From MGBC163016 sp910588905 (GTDB lineage: Bacteria; Actinomycetota; Coriobacteriia; Coriobacteriales; Eggerthellaceae), in the NCBI GenBank assembly GCA_948616985.1, contig CAPGDO010000004.1, positions 93,500-157,499 of the forward strand: a DNA stretch of 64,000 nt, in the 5' to 3' direction. The translations under genes and the position numbers were made by a program. This document shows, one piece after another, positions 9,323 through 17,416 of the stretch (its first letter is position 1; each line of letters starts with the position of its first letter). The notes under the pieces are model-generated. The model saw only the letters and a program-made list of their open reading frames with translations. It had not been told where the DNA came from and searched no databases.

Positions 9323-9742
9323 ATGGCTAATACTCCTGAGATTGAAAAGCAATTCGAAGATGCGATCAAGGATCCGCGCTACGACGGTACCCGTTATGCC
9401 CTTCTTTGCGACTACAGGTATTTCTCCGGCAACCACGCTGCTGAGATCGCTTGCAAGGAAGAGTTCGAGCTTCCGATCGACCAGTGGGGGATCAAAGAGG
9501 TCGAGGTCGGCCCCTTCTTCAAGGGCGGCGACGAGACCTGCGGCGAGAACTGGGAGTGGTTCTACATTCCTTGCCCGACTGAGATCTTCTCTAAGCATTA
9601 TGGTCCTGAGGGTGACAAGGCTGGCCAGCGTCCGCTCGCTTGCCAGGTTGAAGAGTCCGGTACTCTTTACTACGGCACCCTGGATGAGATGACCGAGAAG
9701 ATGAAGAAGTTCGATCGTCCGATGGTCCTCTTCCAGCTGTAA
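9323..9742 (+). CDS. Ferredoxin-like small subunit of the molybdoenzyme with Fe-S cysteines lost
   Basis: A 139-residue protein, 20 bases after the catalytic subunit, with the site AAAGGAAG before its ATG. Its sequence follows the plan of DMSO-reductase-type four-cluster beta subunits: LLCDYRYFSGNHAAEIACK (residues 27-45), QWGIKEVEVGPF, WEWFYIPCPTE, and a final GTLDEMTEKM. In that family the first block normally reads C-D-Y-R-Y-C-S-G-C-H-x-C-E-I-A-C. Here residues 34, 37 and 40 are Phe, Asn and Ala, and the second cysteine block after PTE is FSKH. Only isolated cysteines remain (29, 44 and a few later), too few for a normal cluster. It is probably a structural partner of the catalytic subunit rather than an electron carrier. 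Codon bias matches its neighbour. Confidence 0.8.
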   Translation: MANTPEIEKQFEDAIKDPRYDGTRYALLCDYRYFSGNHAAEIACKEEFELPIDQWGIKEVEVGPFFKGGDETCGENWEWFYIPCPTEIFSKHYGPEGDKAGQRPLACQVEESGTLYYGTLDEMTEKMKKFDRPMVLFQL

Positions 9743-9766
9743 GTTTCTTTAGACATCGTTTGGTAT

Positions 9767-9801
9767 CTTCGGCCTGGTTTGAAATATAATTCAGGCCGAA
9801 G
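9767..9801 (+). promoter_or_regulatory. Intercistronic stem-loop with an internal TATAAT
   Basis: A perfect ten-pair stem CTTCGGCCTG / CAGGCCGAAG encloses a 15-base A/T-rich loop containing TATAAT (9785-9790). There is no T-run after it, so it is not a standard terminator. It may be an mRNA processing or stability element, or a promoter for the downstream small gene covered by a dyad. Confidence 0.5.
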
Positions 9802-9829
9802 GAACCTGAGGAAGACCGAGGAGGTCAAG

Positions 9830-10105
9830 ATGACCAAAGAAGAGTTCATGGCAATGCCTGCCAATGAGGCAGCTGACAAGCTGAACGAGCTCGTTAAGGC
9901 TGGCAAGTCCAAGGATGAGGCTATGGCTGAGTTCGGCGTTGCCCAGCCTGACCTCATGAAGGCCCAGATCTTCTGGGTGAAGGATGAGTTCAAGGCACGC
10001 GGCTGGGGTGGCTACACCTCCACCAAGCGTACCGGCAACGAAGCTGGCGACACCGGCATCGGTGTTGGCGATAGCGATCCTTCTAAGGGTTACAAGGGCG
10101 TTTAG
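9830..10105 (+). CDS. Small protein of the molybdoenzyme operon, function unknown
   Basis: A 91-residue, mostly helical, hydrophilic protein beginning MTKEEFMAMPANEAADKL and ending in a Gly/Lys-rich tail (GGYTSTKRTGNEAGDTGIGV). The ATG at 9830 follows a good GAGGAGG site; an in-frame start at 9779 lies inside the hairpin and is unlikely. I do not recognise a family. It has no cysteine, no membrane segment and no signal peptide. It shares the strong codon bias of the two genes before it, and a terminator follows it, so it is probably the third member of the same unit: an accessory subunit or a dedicated assembly factor. Confidence 0.75.
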   Translation: MTKEEFMAMPANEAADKLNELVKAGKSKDEAMAEFGVAQPDLMKAQIFWVKDEFKARGWGGYTSTKRTGNEAGDTGIGVGDSDPSKGYKGV

Positions 10106-10121
10106 CTCTTTCGCTCACAGA

Positions 10122-10150
10122 GGGGTCGCCCATCCGGGCGGCCCCTTTTT
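10122..10150 (+). terminator. Intrinsic terminator after the small subunit gene
   Basis: GGGGTCGCCC / GGGCGGCCCC stem (one G-T pair) with an ATCC loop, followed directly by TTTTT. It closes the 6981-10105 unit. Confidence 0.85.
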
Positions 10151-10170
10151 CTTTACGTGCTCTGGGCACC

Positions 10171-10238
10171 GTAGTGCAGGCTTCAATCTGCTTGTGCTGT
10201 CACGCACAACAGGCGAAGCAGACTGAAGCTTGCCCTAC
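10171..10238 (+). repeat. Long imperfect inverted repeat in the leader of the next small gene
   Basis: Arms 10171-10193 and 10216-10238 pair over 23 positions with four mismatches (GTAGTGCAGGCTTC... against GTAGGGCAAGCTTC...). A smaller GTGC/GCAC hairpin sits in the loop. It lies between a terminator and the gene at 10276. It could be a structured leader RNA or a remnant element. Confidence 0.5.
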
Positions 10239-10275
10239 GTGACCTCAAACCCCATCATGTTCAAGGAGGACCTCT

Positions 10276-10623
10276 ATGGCCACGAATGAAGAGATCATCG
10301 CTGAGATCGAAGAACTGGGTCGTCTGACCGAAGAGCAGGAGCTCGTTCTGTATAACATCTCGCTCAAGCAAGATGAGCTGGGTCGTCAGGCATCCAACAT
10401 GCTCCTGGAAAAGGTCATCGACAGCCCTGTCTTCCAGCCCATGATCGACCGCGAGCTGCTCACCTATGAGGTGTTCAACAAGGGCGGCGCCCATGAGATT
10501 GCCTCGCTCTACGTTACGCTGAAGGGCCTGCGCTACTGCATCATGTATGCGGATGAGATCGCCCCGCGCCGTTCGCTCAATCCGGCCGGCGCTCCGTGGG
10601 AAGCGAATGGACCCCTTTCGTAG
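10276..10623 (+). CDS. Small hypothetical protein downstream of the molybdoenzyme operon
   Basis: A 115-residue protein beginning MATNEEIIAEIEELGRLTEEQ, preceded by a near-perfect AAGGAGG site. It is acidic and helical in its first half, with a conserved-looking LTYEVFNKGGAHEIASLYVTLKGLRYCIMYADEI core and no membrane segment or known motif. It follows the terminator and long hairpin at 10122-10238, so it is transcribed separately or by read-through. Codon use is similar to the molybdoenzyme genes, which suggests a link to that system, but this is inference. No family was recognised. Confidence 0.7.
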   Translation: MATNEEIIAEIEELGRLTEEQELVLYNISLKQDELGRQASNMLLEKVIDSPVFQPMIDRELLTYEVFNKGGAHEIASLYVTLKGLRYCIMYADEIAPRRSLNPAGAPWEANGPLS

Positions 10624-10643
10624 TCTCTCTATATAGAGACTAC
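10620..10643. repeat. Palindromic hairpin over the stop codon
   Basis: GTAGTCTCT CTATAT AGAGACTAC is a nine-pair perfect stem overlapping the stop codon of the preceding gene. No T-run follows. It could end transcription weakly, stabilise the 3' end, or bind a regulator of the operon starting at 10702. Confidence 0.4.
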
Positions 10644-10701
10644 CGTTGCCAATACGATCTTCTCCAAGACCTTGGGATATTAGTGGAGCGATCGTTGAAC
10701 C

Positions 10702-13002
10702 ATGGATTCTCTGCTCATCGGTTCAGTCAAGGAGGACAGGCGAGCTGAATTGGGCGTAAGCCTGGGCGTGGACATAAGCGCATTGGATGTCTGCTTTGGG
10801 GGCTTCTCTCCTACGGTCATGGGAGATATGACAGCCACCTGGGATAAAGCAGTAGTGGCCGAAGCCCGCATCAAAGCATGTCAGCAGGCTGCCTTGAAAG
10901 CGGCACGAGCAGCGGCCGCCCGTGAATCTGAACCCCATGAGTGGGTTGATGGGCAAGGTACCCTTTGGGAATATGCTTTATTAGATGGCGTTGACGCTCG
11001 CATCAAGGGGTGTAAGACCAACGCTGCTTCCCTACAGGTGCCTGAGCAGATCGAAGGGCATCCCGTGGTAGAGATAGAGGCCGATGGATGCGCCTATCTT
11101 TCCAGCGTGGAGGAGATCACCGTCCCCGATACGGTGGTGTCTATCGGACCCTGTGCCTTCCGGGGCAATGTGAATCTCAAGAGGATCACATTGCCCTCAT
11201 TGGTCTCAGAGTACATCCCTGACTGGTTCCGCTATTGCAAGAAGCTCTCCTATCTGAAGCTTCCGGGAAGCTTAGAGGTGATCACTTCGCGCATCTTCGA
11301 TCACACCGCTCTCAAAGAGCTGGTCATAGGGGAGGGAACGCGGGATATACAGCCAGGGACGTTCACGAACAGTCAGCTTGAGTCCATTCGGGTGGCAGAG
11401 GGGAACCCTTTCATGAAGACCGACGGACTTGCCCTGTATAGCAAGGATGGGACGCTGATGGCTGCCTTGGCCGTACCGGTGAGGTCCTATGCTGTAGCTG
11501 AAGGGTGCAAGGGTCTTGGGAAGAAGGCATTCAGTGCATTCGGCAGCCTCCAGGAGGTGAACCTCCCGGATTCTCTGGAGGTGGTGGGAGACTTCGCCTT
11601 CGCCCACACCTCCCTTGGCTCTTTTACGGCGCCTCCTCGCCTGCTGGCCATCCTTGAGAAAGCCTTCTACACCTGCCATCAGCTCAAGACAGTGATTCTT
11701 GATGCAAAGCTTGAGCTCATCGGCCCCTATGCCTTCGCAGATACATCCCTTGAGCGTTTGGACCTTCCTTCCAGCATCCAAGAAGTGGGTGCTCATCTGG
11801 CCGATGGCACTCCGCTTTCCTTCTCGGGAGAGAGGGGGTCCTTTTCTATAGTCGAGGGAGGGTCGCTCTTCTTTGATGGCGAAGGGGGGTTATATCGGAG
11901 CGAGGCAGATGGCCTGCATCTGGTGCGCTTGCTGGATGATCGAGTGGAGCGTTATGCCGTGAAGCCAGGGACCGTCTCGATAGATGCGGGGGCATTCCAG
12001 AACGCTCCCCATTTGACCTCTGTGCAGCTGCCCGAGGGTTTGCAGCTGATAGGGGAGGGTGCCTTCCGTACATGCCAGGCATTCCGTCAAGTGAATATTC
12101 CTGACAGTGTGGTGAACATTGGGCGGGAGGCTTTCTTGGATACCGCTCTGCGAGAGATCTTGCTACCCGCGAGCCTTGAGGAGCTGGGAGACCGAGCGCT
12201 CATCACTCACGGTGCGCATCACGGCAAGGAGGCTCCTGCCTTGCAGGCTGTTCACGTAGGAGAAGGGTCTCCGCGCTTCCGGATGGAGAGCGGGATGCTG
12301 ATAGAGCGCAAGCACAACGGGGCAGAGCGCGTAGTGGTCTATGTGGGACCGGATGAAGTGGTGCGCATCCCAGCGGAGGTGGACGAGGTGGCCGCCTACG
12401 CATTCAATGGGTCCACCTCCATCAAGGAGCTGTTCCTCTCCGACCGGATCTCCACGGTAGGCGTTCGCGGGTTGGCGGTGGATGCTCCCTTGGATCATAT
12501 CCATGTTGATCTGAGGGAGCCCTATGAGGGCCATGGGCGGTTCGACATCTGGCCACCCCATACGGATCGGAGCGAGCAGCAGATGAAGCTGGCGCTCACG
12601 GTGCCCACCTTCGTCAACGTGGAAGCGCTGTTCGAACACTATGACAATGCCATCATCAATGGCTCTAGCTTTGATGCGCTGAGCGAGAGCGGCTTGGACG
12701 GCTACGAGCAGGCGGTCCGCCTGATCGAGAGGCTTGAGGATCCCGTCTATATGGATGAAGCAAGGCAGAGCTTTGCACGTCGGGTCTTGGCAACGGGGCT
12801 GGAAGGATCCTGCCTTGAGATGGCGCGCAGGGATGATCGAGCCTCCTTGCGGCGGTTGGCAGACCTTGAGATACTGGACGCAGCGAACATAGATGTGGTC
12901 ATAGAGACAGTGCAGCAGATGCAGGATGCGTCCATGACCGGCTTTTTGCTGGAGCTGAAGCGCGAGCGCTTCGGAAGGCGGTCGTTCGACCTGAGCCTCT
13001 GA
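10702..13002 (+). CDS. BspA-type leucine-rich repeat protein without secretion signal
   Basis: A 766-residue protein with many LRR_5 (BspA/TpLRR) repeats of the form ...IGPCAFRGNVNLKRITLP..., VGDFAFAHTSLGSF and IGEGAFRTCQAFRQVNIP, running from about residue 110 to 600. The N-terminus has an Ala-rich helical stretch, and the last 150 residues form a non-repeat helical domain. Most BspA proteins are surface adhesins, but this one has no signal peptide, membrane helix or cell-wall anchor, so it should be cytoplasmic. It is the first gene of a likely operon with a VWA protein and a MoxR-type ATPase, suggesting it is a recognition or scaffold part of that ATPase system. The start ATG follows a weak site. 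Confidence 0.82.
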   Translation: MDSLLIGSVKEDRRAELGVSLGVDISALDVCFGGFSPTVMGDMTATWDKAVVAEARIKACQQAALKAARAAAARESEPHEWVDGQGTLWEYALLDGVDARIKGCKTNAASLQVPEQIEGHPVVEIEADGCAYLSSVEEITVPDTVVSIGPCAFRGNVNLKRITLPSLVSEYIPDWFRYCKKLSYLKLPGSLEVITSRIFDHTALKELVIGEGTRDIQPGTFTNSQLESIRVAEGNPFMKTDGLALYSKDGTLMAALAVPVRSYAVAEGCKGLGKKAFSAFGSLQEVNLPDSLEVVGDFAFAHTSLGSFTAPPRLLAILEKAFYTCHQLKTVILDAKLELIGPYAFADTSLERLDLPSSIQEVGAHLADGTPLSFSGERGSFSIVEGGSLFFDGEGGLYRSEADGLHLVRLLDDRVERYAVKPGTVSIDAGAFQNAPHLTSVQLPEGLQLIGEGAFRTCQAFRQVNIPDSVVNIGREAFLDTALREILLPASLEELGDRALITHGAHHGKEAPALQAVHVGEGSPRFRMESGMLIERKHNGAERVVVYVGPDEVVRIPAEVDEVAAYAFNGSTSIKELFLSDRISTVGVRGLAVDAPLDHIHVDLREPYEGHGRFDIWPPHTDRSEQQMKLALTVPTFVNVEALFEHYDNAIINGSSFDALSESGLDGYEQAVRLIERLEDPVYMDEARQSFARRVLATGLEGSCLEMARRDDRASLRRLADLEILDAANIDVVIETVQQMQDASMTGFLLELKRERFGRRSFDLSL

Positions 13003-13056
13003 TCAGAACGGTAGCCCTTGGGGTTGCCTGCAGAGGTTGCGGCGAAGGGAGGTGGG

Positions 13057-14628
13057 ATGCAGGATCAGAAGATGGAGCGTCAGCTTCGAGAGGATGCGCT
13101 TGCCAAGGACATCCTCGAAGAGGCACGCATACAGCTCATGCTGAAGTTCCGCTTTCTCGATCTGGCCCTTTGGAAGATGGAGCTCCTGCCAGCTCGCGCG
13201 GGGTTCGCGTATCCAACTGCCACAGATGGGCGTCGCGTGCTGCTCGAGCCGAGCCGTGTGATAGCGCGCTTCCAGGAATCTGGAGATGAATCCATCCGCG
13301 ATCAGCTGCATCTCGTGTTGCATTGCATCTTTCGCCAGCCCTTCGATAGGACCCATGAGAACCGAGAGGCGTGGAGCCTGACCTGCGACATCGTCGTGGA
13401 GAATGCTGCCATGGATATCTGTGGACAGCGCTTCGTGAGCGAAGGGGATGCAGAGCGCAAGCAAGCCATCAGCGAACTGCGCATGAAGGCGGGCACCCTT
13501 GCTCCTCGGAAGCTCTATCGCCTGCTGGAAGCTGCGGTGAATGCGCCTGAGGGCGCGGACCATCTCGGCATCGGGCGTTCGCACCTGAATACGTGGCATG
13601 CCCTCTTCGAGCGCGACGACCATGTCGCGTGGCCTGCCCATGCTGATGGCAGCGAAGCAGCTGACGGCGACCCGGGTGATGCATCAATGGACGAAGACGA
13701 CACCCAGGAGCAGGATATCGATCGCATTCATGCAGACGACCTCTCTGATACCGAAGAGCAGCAGATGCAGAGCACGCAGCCGTCCCAAGAGGAGACCTCT
13801 GCTGACTCCGAGGAATCGGATGATGCCCAAGAAGATGAGAGCGCCCAAGATGCTGCCATGGCAGATGATGCAAGCTCATCGGATGAGAAGTCATCTGAGG
13901 AAGAGGAGTGGGAAGAGGTCGCCAAGCAGGTGCAGATGGATCTGGAGACGTTCTCCTCTCAGTTCGGGGATGGCGCGGGAGAGCTGATGGATGCTCTTGC
14001 ATTGGCGAATCGTCGCAGGCTCTCCTACACGGACTTCTTGCGCAGGTTCATGGTGACATCTGAGGACATGAAGATCAACATGGACGAGTTCGACTACATC
14101 TACTATACCTATGGGTTGGAACTGTACGAGAATATGCCGCTGGTGGAGCCGTTGGAGTACATGGATGACAAGCGGATCAGGGATTTCGTCATCGTGATAG
14201 ACACCTCTGAATCCGTGCGGGAGACGTTGGTGCAGCGCTTCGTGCAGCACACCTTCGACATCTTGAAGTCTTCCGAGGACTTTGCCAGCACGGTGAACAT
14301 CCACGTGATCCAGAGCGATTCCCGGGTGCAGTCGGATACGACCATCACGGATCTGCGGGATGTGGACAAGCTGATGAAGGGTTTCGTAGTGCGGGGCTTC
14401 GGCGGCACGGACTTCCGGCCGGCGTTCGATCATGTGGAGGGCTTGCGCAAGATGGGCAAGCTGGATGATCTGAAGGGGATCATCTATTTCACGGATGGGC
14501 TCGGGCAGTTCCCTGAGAAAGCGCCGGACTACGATGTGGCATTCGTGTTCTTAGATGAAGGCGAGCTGCCGCCCCCGGTACCGCCTTGGGCCATACGGGT
14601 CTTATTGAACGAGGAGGAGCTAGGGTGA
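13057..14628 (+). CDS. VWA-domain protein (DUF2201/metallopeptidase-like) partner of MoxR ATPase
   Basis: A 523-residue protein. The N-terminal 170 residues resemble the putative metallopeptidase domain of VWA-like proteins, with LHLVLHCIFRQPF in the place of its helix, so the classical HExxH is not intact. A very acidic linker (about residues 195-290) follows. The C-terminus is a VWA-like domain with a full MIDAS-type set: DTSES near residue 380, GFGGTDFRP near 449 and YFTDG near 479. These proteins work with MoxR AAA ATPases as metal-dependent chaperone or activator pairs. The ATG at 13057 is chosen because GGGAGGTG lies just before it. It sits 54 bases after the LRR gene and 37 before the ATPase gene. 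Confidence 0.85.
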   Translation: MQDQKMERQLREDALAKDILEEARIQLMLKFRFLDLALWKMELLPARAGFAYPTATDGRRVLLEPSRVIARFQESGDESIRDQLHLVLHCIFRQPFDRTHENREAWSLTCDIVVENAAMDICGQRFVSEGDAERKQAISELRMKAGTLAPRKLYRLLEAAVNAPEGADHLGIGRSHLNTWHALFERDDHVAWPAHADGSEAADGDPGDASMDEDDTQEQDIDRIHADDLSDTEEQQMQSTQPSQEETSADSEESDDAQEDESAQDAAMADDASSSDEKSSEEEEWEEVAKQVQMDLETFSSQFGDGAGELMDALALANRRRLSYTDFLRRFMVTSEDMKINMDEFDYIYYTYGLELYENMPLVEPLEYMDDKRIRDFVIVIDTSESVRETLVQRFVQHTFDILKSSEDFASTVNIHVIQSDSRVQSDTTITDLRDVDKLMKGFVVRGFGGTDFRPAFDHVEGLRKMGKLDDLKGIIYFTDGLGQFPEKAPDYDVAFVFLDEGELPPPVPPWAIRVLLNEEELG

Positions 14629-14665
14629 GCGGAGGACGCGTTCTTCTGTCCATCAAGGAGGAGCT

Positions 14666-17020
14666 ATGAACATCCAGCAAGCGAAGCAGCAGATCAAGGA
14701 TACCGTCGAAGCGTATCTGAAGCGGGATGATGCGGGCATGTTCGCCATCGCGCCCGTGCACCAGCGTCCCGTATTCCTCTTGGGAGCGCCTGGCATCGGC
14801 AAGACAGCCATCATGGAGCAGATCGCCGAGGAGCTGGGCATCGGCATCGTCTCCTACTCCATGACGCACCATACGCGCCAATCCGCTCTGGGCCTACCGC
14901 GCATCGAGCACCGCACCTTCGACGGCATGGAGTTCGACACCTCTGAATACACGATGTCAGAGATCGTCTCTGCCATCTACGATTACATGGAGCGCACGGG
15001 GCTGCGTAGCGGCATCCTGTTCTTGGACGAGATCAACTGCGTGTCCGAGACGCTCTATCCATCCATGCTCCAGTTCTTGCAGTTCAAGACATTCGGCAAG
15101 TTCAAAGTGCCCGATGGCTGGGTGGTGGCCTGTGCAGGGAACCCGCCGGAGTACAACCGGTCTGTGCATGAGTTCGATATCGTGACCCTAGATCGCTTGC
15201 GCGAGATAGATGTGGAGCCGGACTATGGGGTCTGGCGTACTTACGCTATCGAGCAGGGGCTGCATCCTTCGGTCACCACGTTCTTGGAGGCGAAGAAGGA
15301 CCACTTCTATCGGGTACAGAGCAAGGCTGGGGGCGGAAAGGCGTTCGTCACCGCGCGTGGCTGGGAGGACCTGGCTCGGGTCATCGCGCTCTATGAATCC
15401 ATGGGCAAGCCGATCGATCGTGAGCTGATCGTGCAGTTCATCCGGGATGATGAGGTGGCCGATCAGTTCGCCGTCTACTACACGCTCTTCGCGAAGTATC
15501 GCTCGGATTACCAAGTGGACACCATCCTTGCGGGCTGCGCGTCGGATGAGATCCGCGAGCGTGCCCATGTCGCTCAGTTCGATGAGCGCATATCCCTGAT
15601 CGGTCTCATGCTGGATGCGTTGGCGCGGTCTTGCGCAGAGGTGTTGGATGCCGAGGCAGTGGCATTGGGCGCTCGGGATGTGCTGCGGGACGTGAAGCCG
15701 GAGTTGTTGGCGGGAGGCGCCGTTGACGTGACGCTGGCTCCGAAGGTGGCTGCGCGCGAGGCGGCGCTTGCGCGTCTGGTGGCCACGGGCGCGGCATCGC
15801 AGGTCAAGGTACGGCGGGAGCGCTTGGTCCTCCAGCTGCTCCATGGCTGCATGGCGGAATGCTCGCTTGCGAAGGCTGCAGCAGGAGAAGAGGCGTTCGC
15901 AGTCATAGAGCGTGTTTACGGGCACGAGGTCTCGAAGCTGGAGCCTGCAGTGGAAGCGGCTTCCGTTCAGATGGATAACGTGTTCGCATTCGTGGAGGAG
16001 TGCTTCTCTTCGCGGGAGATGCTGGTGCTCATGGCTGAGCTCTCTACGCGGCGTGCGACCACTGACTTCGTGGCGCATTTCGGCAATGACGCCTATTACG
16101 CTCACAACGATGAGCTGCAAGTGGATGCGGCGCGCACGGGCTTGGCGGAGCGGGCCCAGGCGCTGGCGATCAGCGATGCTGATCCGGTCACCTCTAAGGA
16201 TGCAAGCGTGGATATGAGCCAGTCAGTAGGGCTGAGCACCCTCTCGTCTTCGGCTTCTACAAAGGATGCCGTCCGAGAGGTTGCTCCCGTGCAGGTGGCG
16301 CAGGGAAGCGCGTCTGTATCGGTGAGCCAAGAGCAGCTTGCGGAATACTACTCGGGCAAGCAGTTCGAATACGGGTTCGCTTCCATCTGCAAGATGCTGC
16401 TCCCGGCAGCAGAGCTCAAGGGCAAGAAGGTGCTGGATATCGGGAGCCGCAGAGGACGCGGCGTGTACAAGATCTCTTCAATGGTGGGCATGGAGGGGCG
16501 TGCCATCGGCGTGGATTGGAGTGAGGCCTACGTTCAGGAATCCAAGGATGGCATCGCTCGGGCATGGCATGATAGCGGCCTTCCCGGCAACAACATGGAC
16601 TTCTACCTGGCCTACCCTGAGGATCTGATGATGGCGGGCCTGGGGAGCGGCACCATGGATGTGGTCTATGTGAACAATGTCATGACGCTGTTCTATGACC
16701 AAGCCCAAGCGCTCAAGGAGTTCTCACGCGTGCTCAAGCCCGGTGGTCTGCTCATCATGGAGACGGTCTTTGCTGACCGGGAGCGCCCGGAAGCCGTCAT
16801 CAACGAAGCGCGAGCCCTAGGGAATAGCATCCAGGCCGCCCGCACCCAAGAAGAGAACTTCGCATGGCTCACTGAGGCTGGCTTTGGAAAGCCCCTGGTG
16901 GAGGATTCCTACGCAGTGCGGCCAGACCAAGGGTTCAAGGCTGACTACGACGTGCCCATGGTGGATGACGCTAGCGGCGTTTCCTTCGAATCCGTCAGCA
17001 TGTATGTCTATAAGCGGTAG
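14666..17020 (+). CDS. MoxR-type AAA ATPase fused to a SAM-dependent methyltransferase
   Basis: A 784-residue two-part protein. Residues 1-330 are a MoxR/RavA-like AAA+ ATPase with Walker A LLGAPGIGKTA (about 38-48), Walker B GILFLDEIN (about 115-123) and a sensor segment VACAGNPPEYN. A helical middle region and a Ser/Ala-rich linker (about 510-550) follow. Residues 555-784 are a class I methyltransferase: motif I VLDIGSRRGRGVYKIS near 590, GVDWSEAYV, and the post-II segment FSRVLKPGGLLIMET. The pattern is nearest to the Methyltransf_11/ArsM-like group. Motif I is altered from the usual GCGxG to GSRRGRG. A strong AAGGAGG precedes the ATG. It likely works with the VWA and LRR proteins; this fusion is unusual and the target is unknown. 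Confidence 0.85.
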   Translation: MNIQQAKQQIKDTVEAYLKRDDAGMFAIAPVHQRPVFLLGAPGIGKTAIMEQIAEELGIGIVSYSMTHHTRQSALGLPRIEHRTFDGMEFDTSEYTMSEIVSAIYDYMERTGLRSGILFLDEINCVSETLYPSMLQFLQFKTFGKFKVPDGWVVACAGNPPEYNRSVHEFDIVTLDRLREIDVEPDYGVWRTYAIEQGLHPSVTTFLEAKKDHFYRVQSKAGGGKAFVTARGWEDLARVIALYESMGKPIDRELIVQFIRDDEVADQFAVYYTLFAKYRSDYQVDTILAGCASDEIRERAHVAQFDERISLIGLMLDALARSCAEVLDAEAVALGARDVLRDVKPELLAGGAVDVTLAPKVAAREAALARLVATGAASQVKVRRERLVLQLLHGCMAECSLAKAAAGEEAFAVIERVYGHEVSKLEPAVEAASVQMDNVFAFVEECFSSREMLVLMAELSTRRATTDFVAHFGNDAYYAHNDELQVDAARTGLAERAQALAISDADPVTSKDASVDMSQSVGLSTLSSSASTKDAVREVAPVQVAQGSASVSVSQEQLAEYYSGKQFEYGFASICKMLLPAAELKGKKVLDIGSRRGRGVYKISSMVGMEGRAIGVDWSEAYVQESKDGIARAWHDSGLPGNNMDFYLAYPEDLMMAGLGSGTMDVVYVNNVMTLFYDQAQALKEFSRVLKPGGLLIMETVFADRERPEAVINEARALGNSIQAARTQEENFAWLTEAGFGKPLVEDSYAVRPDQGFKADYDVPMVDDASGVSFESVSMYVYKR

Positions 17021-17284
17021 ATGTCCATGGCTGAGGTGTCGGTAGAGAAGCGCTTCCGCGGTTCGGTACGTCTGGTCACGCTGCACCTGTGGCGAGTGGC
17101 GAAGTCAACGAATGTGGAAGATGGGTTCGCGGAGGCAGTGCGGTTGGGGATGCTCAAGCCTGAGCATGTGACGTTCATCCGCGCGTGCTTTGAGTTGGAC
17201 GAGCAGGGCGGTGTGCCCACCCAAGCCATGGTGGACGAGCTGCAGGCTTGCGCCTTGCGCTTGAATACCGCTGACCCTGCGTGA
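17021..17284 (+). CDS. Small hypothetical protein at the end of the MoxR/VWA operon
   Basis: An 87-residue reading frame that begins directly after the stop codon of the ATPase-methyltransferase gene; a second ATG follows at 17027. The product (MSMAEVSVEKRFRGSVRLVT...) is mixed charged and hydrophobic with no motif I recognise. Its tight packing and similar base composition support it as the last gene of the operon, but there is no strong ribosome-binding site, so it is given moderate weight. Confidence 0.5.
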   Translation: MSMAEVSVEKRFRGSVRLVTLHLWRVAKSTNVEDGFAEAVRLGMLKPEHVTFIRACFELDEQGGVPTQAMVDELQACALRLNTADPA

Positions 17285-17416
17285 GGCTGCTGCCGACCCC
17301 CTTCGGGAGGCCTTCGGGTGAGGTCTTCCTAGGCGGGTGCCCGGCGTGGTTTCGCCGGTTCTGGTGGGCTTGTGAGCTACAATGCTACCACTATCAAAAT
17401 GAAGGTAGGGAGATAC

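Noticed and set aside
10620..10643. Intrinsic terminator at the end of the small gene
   Set aside because: The stem is perfect but A/T-rich in the loop and there is no T-run, so it is listed as a hairpin only.
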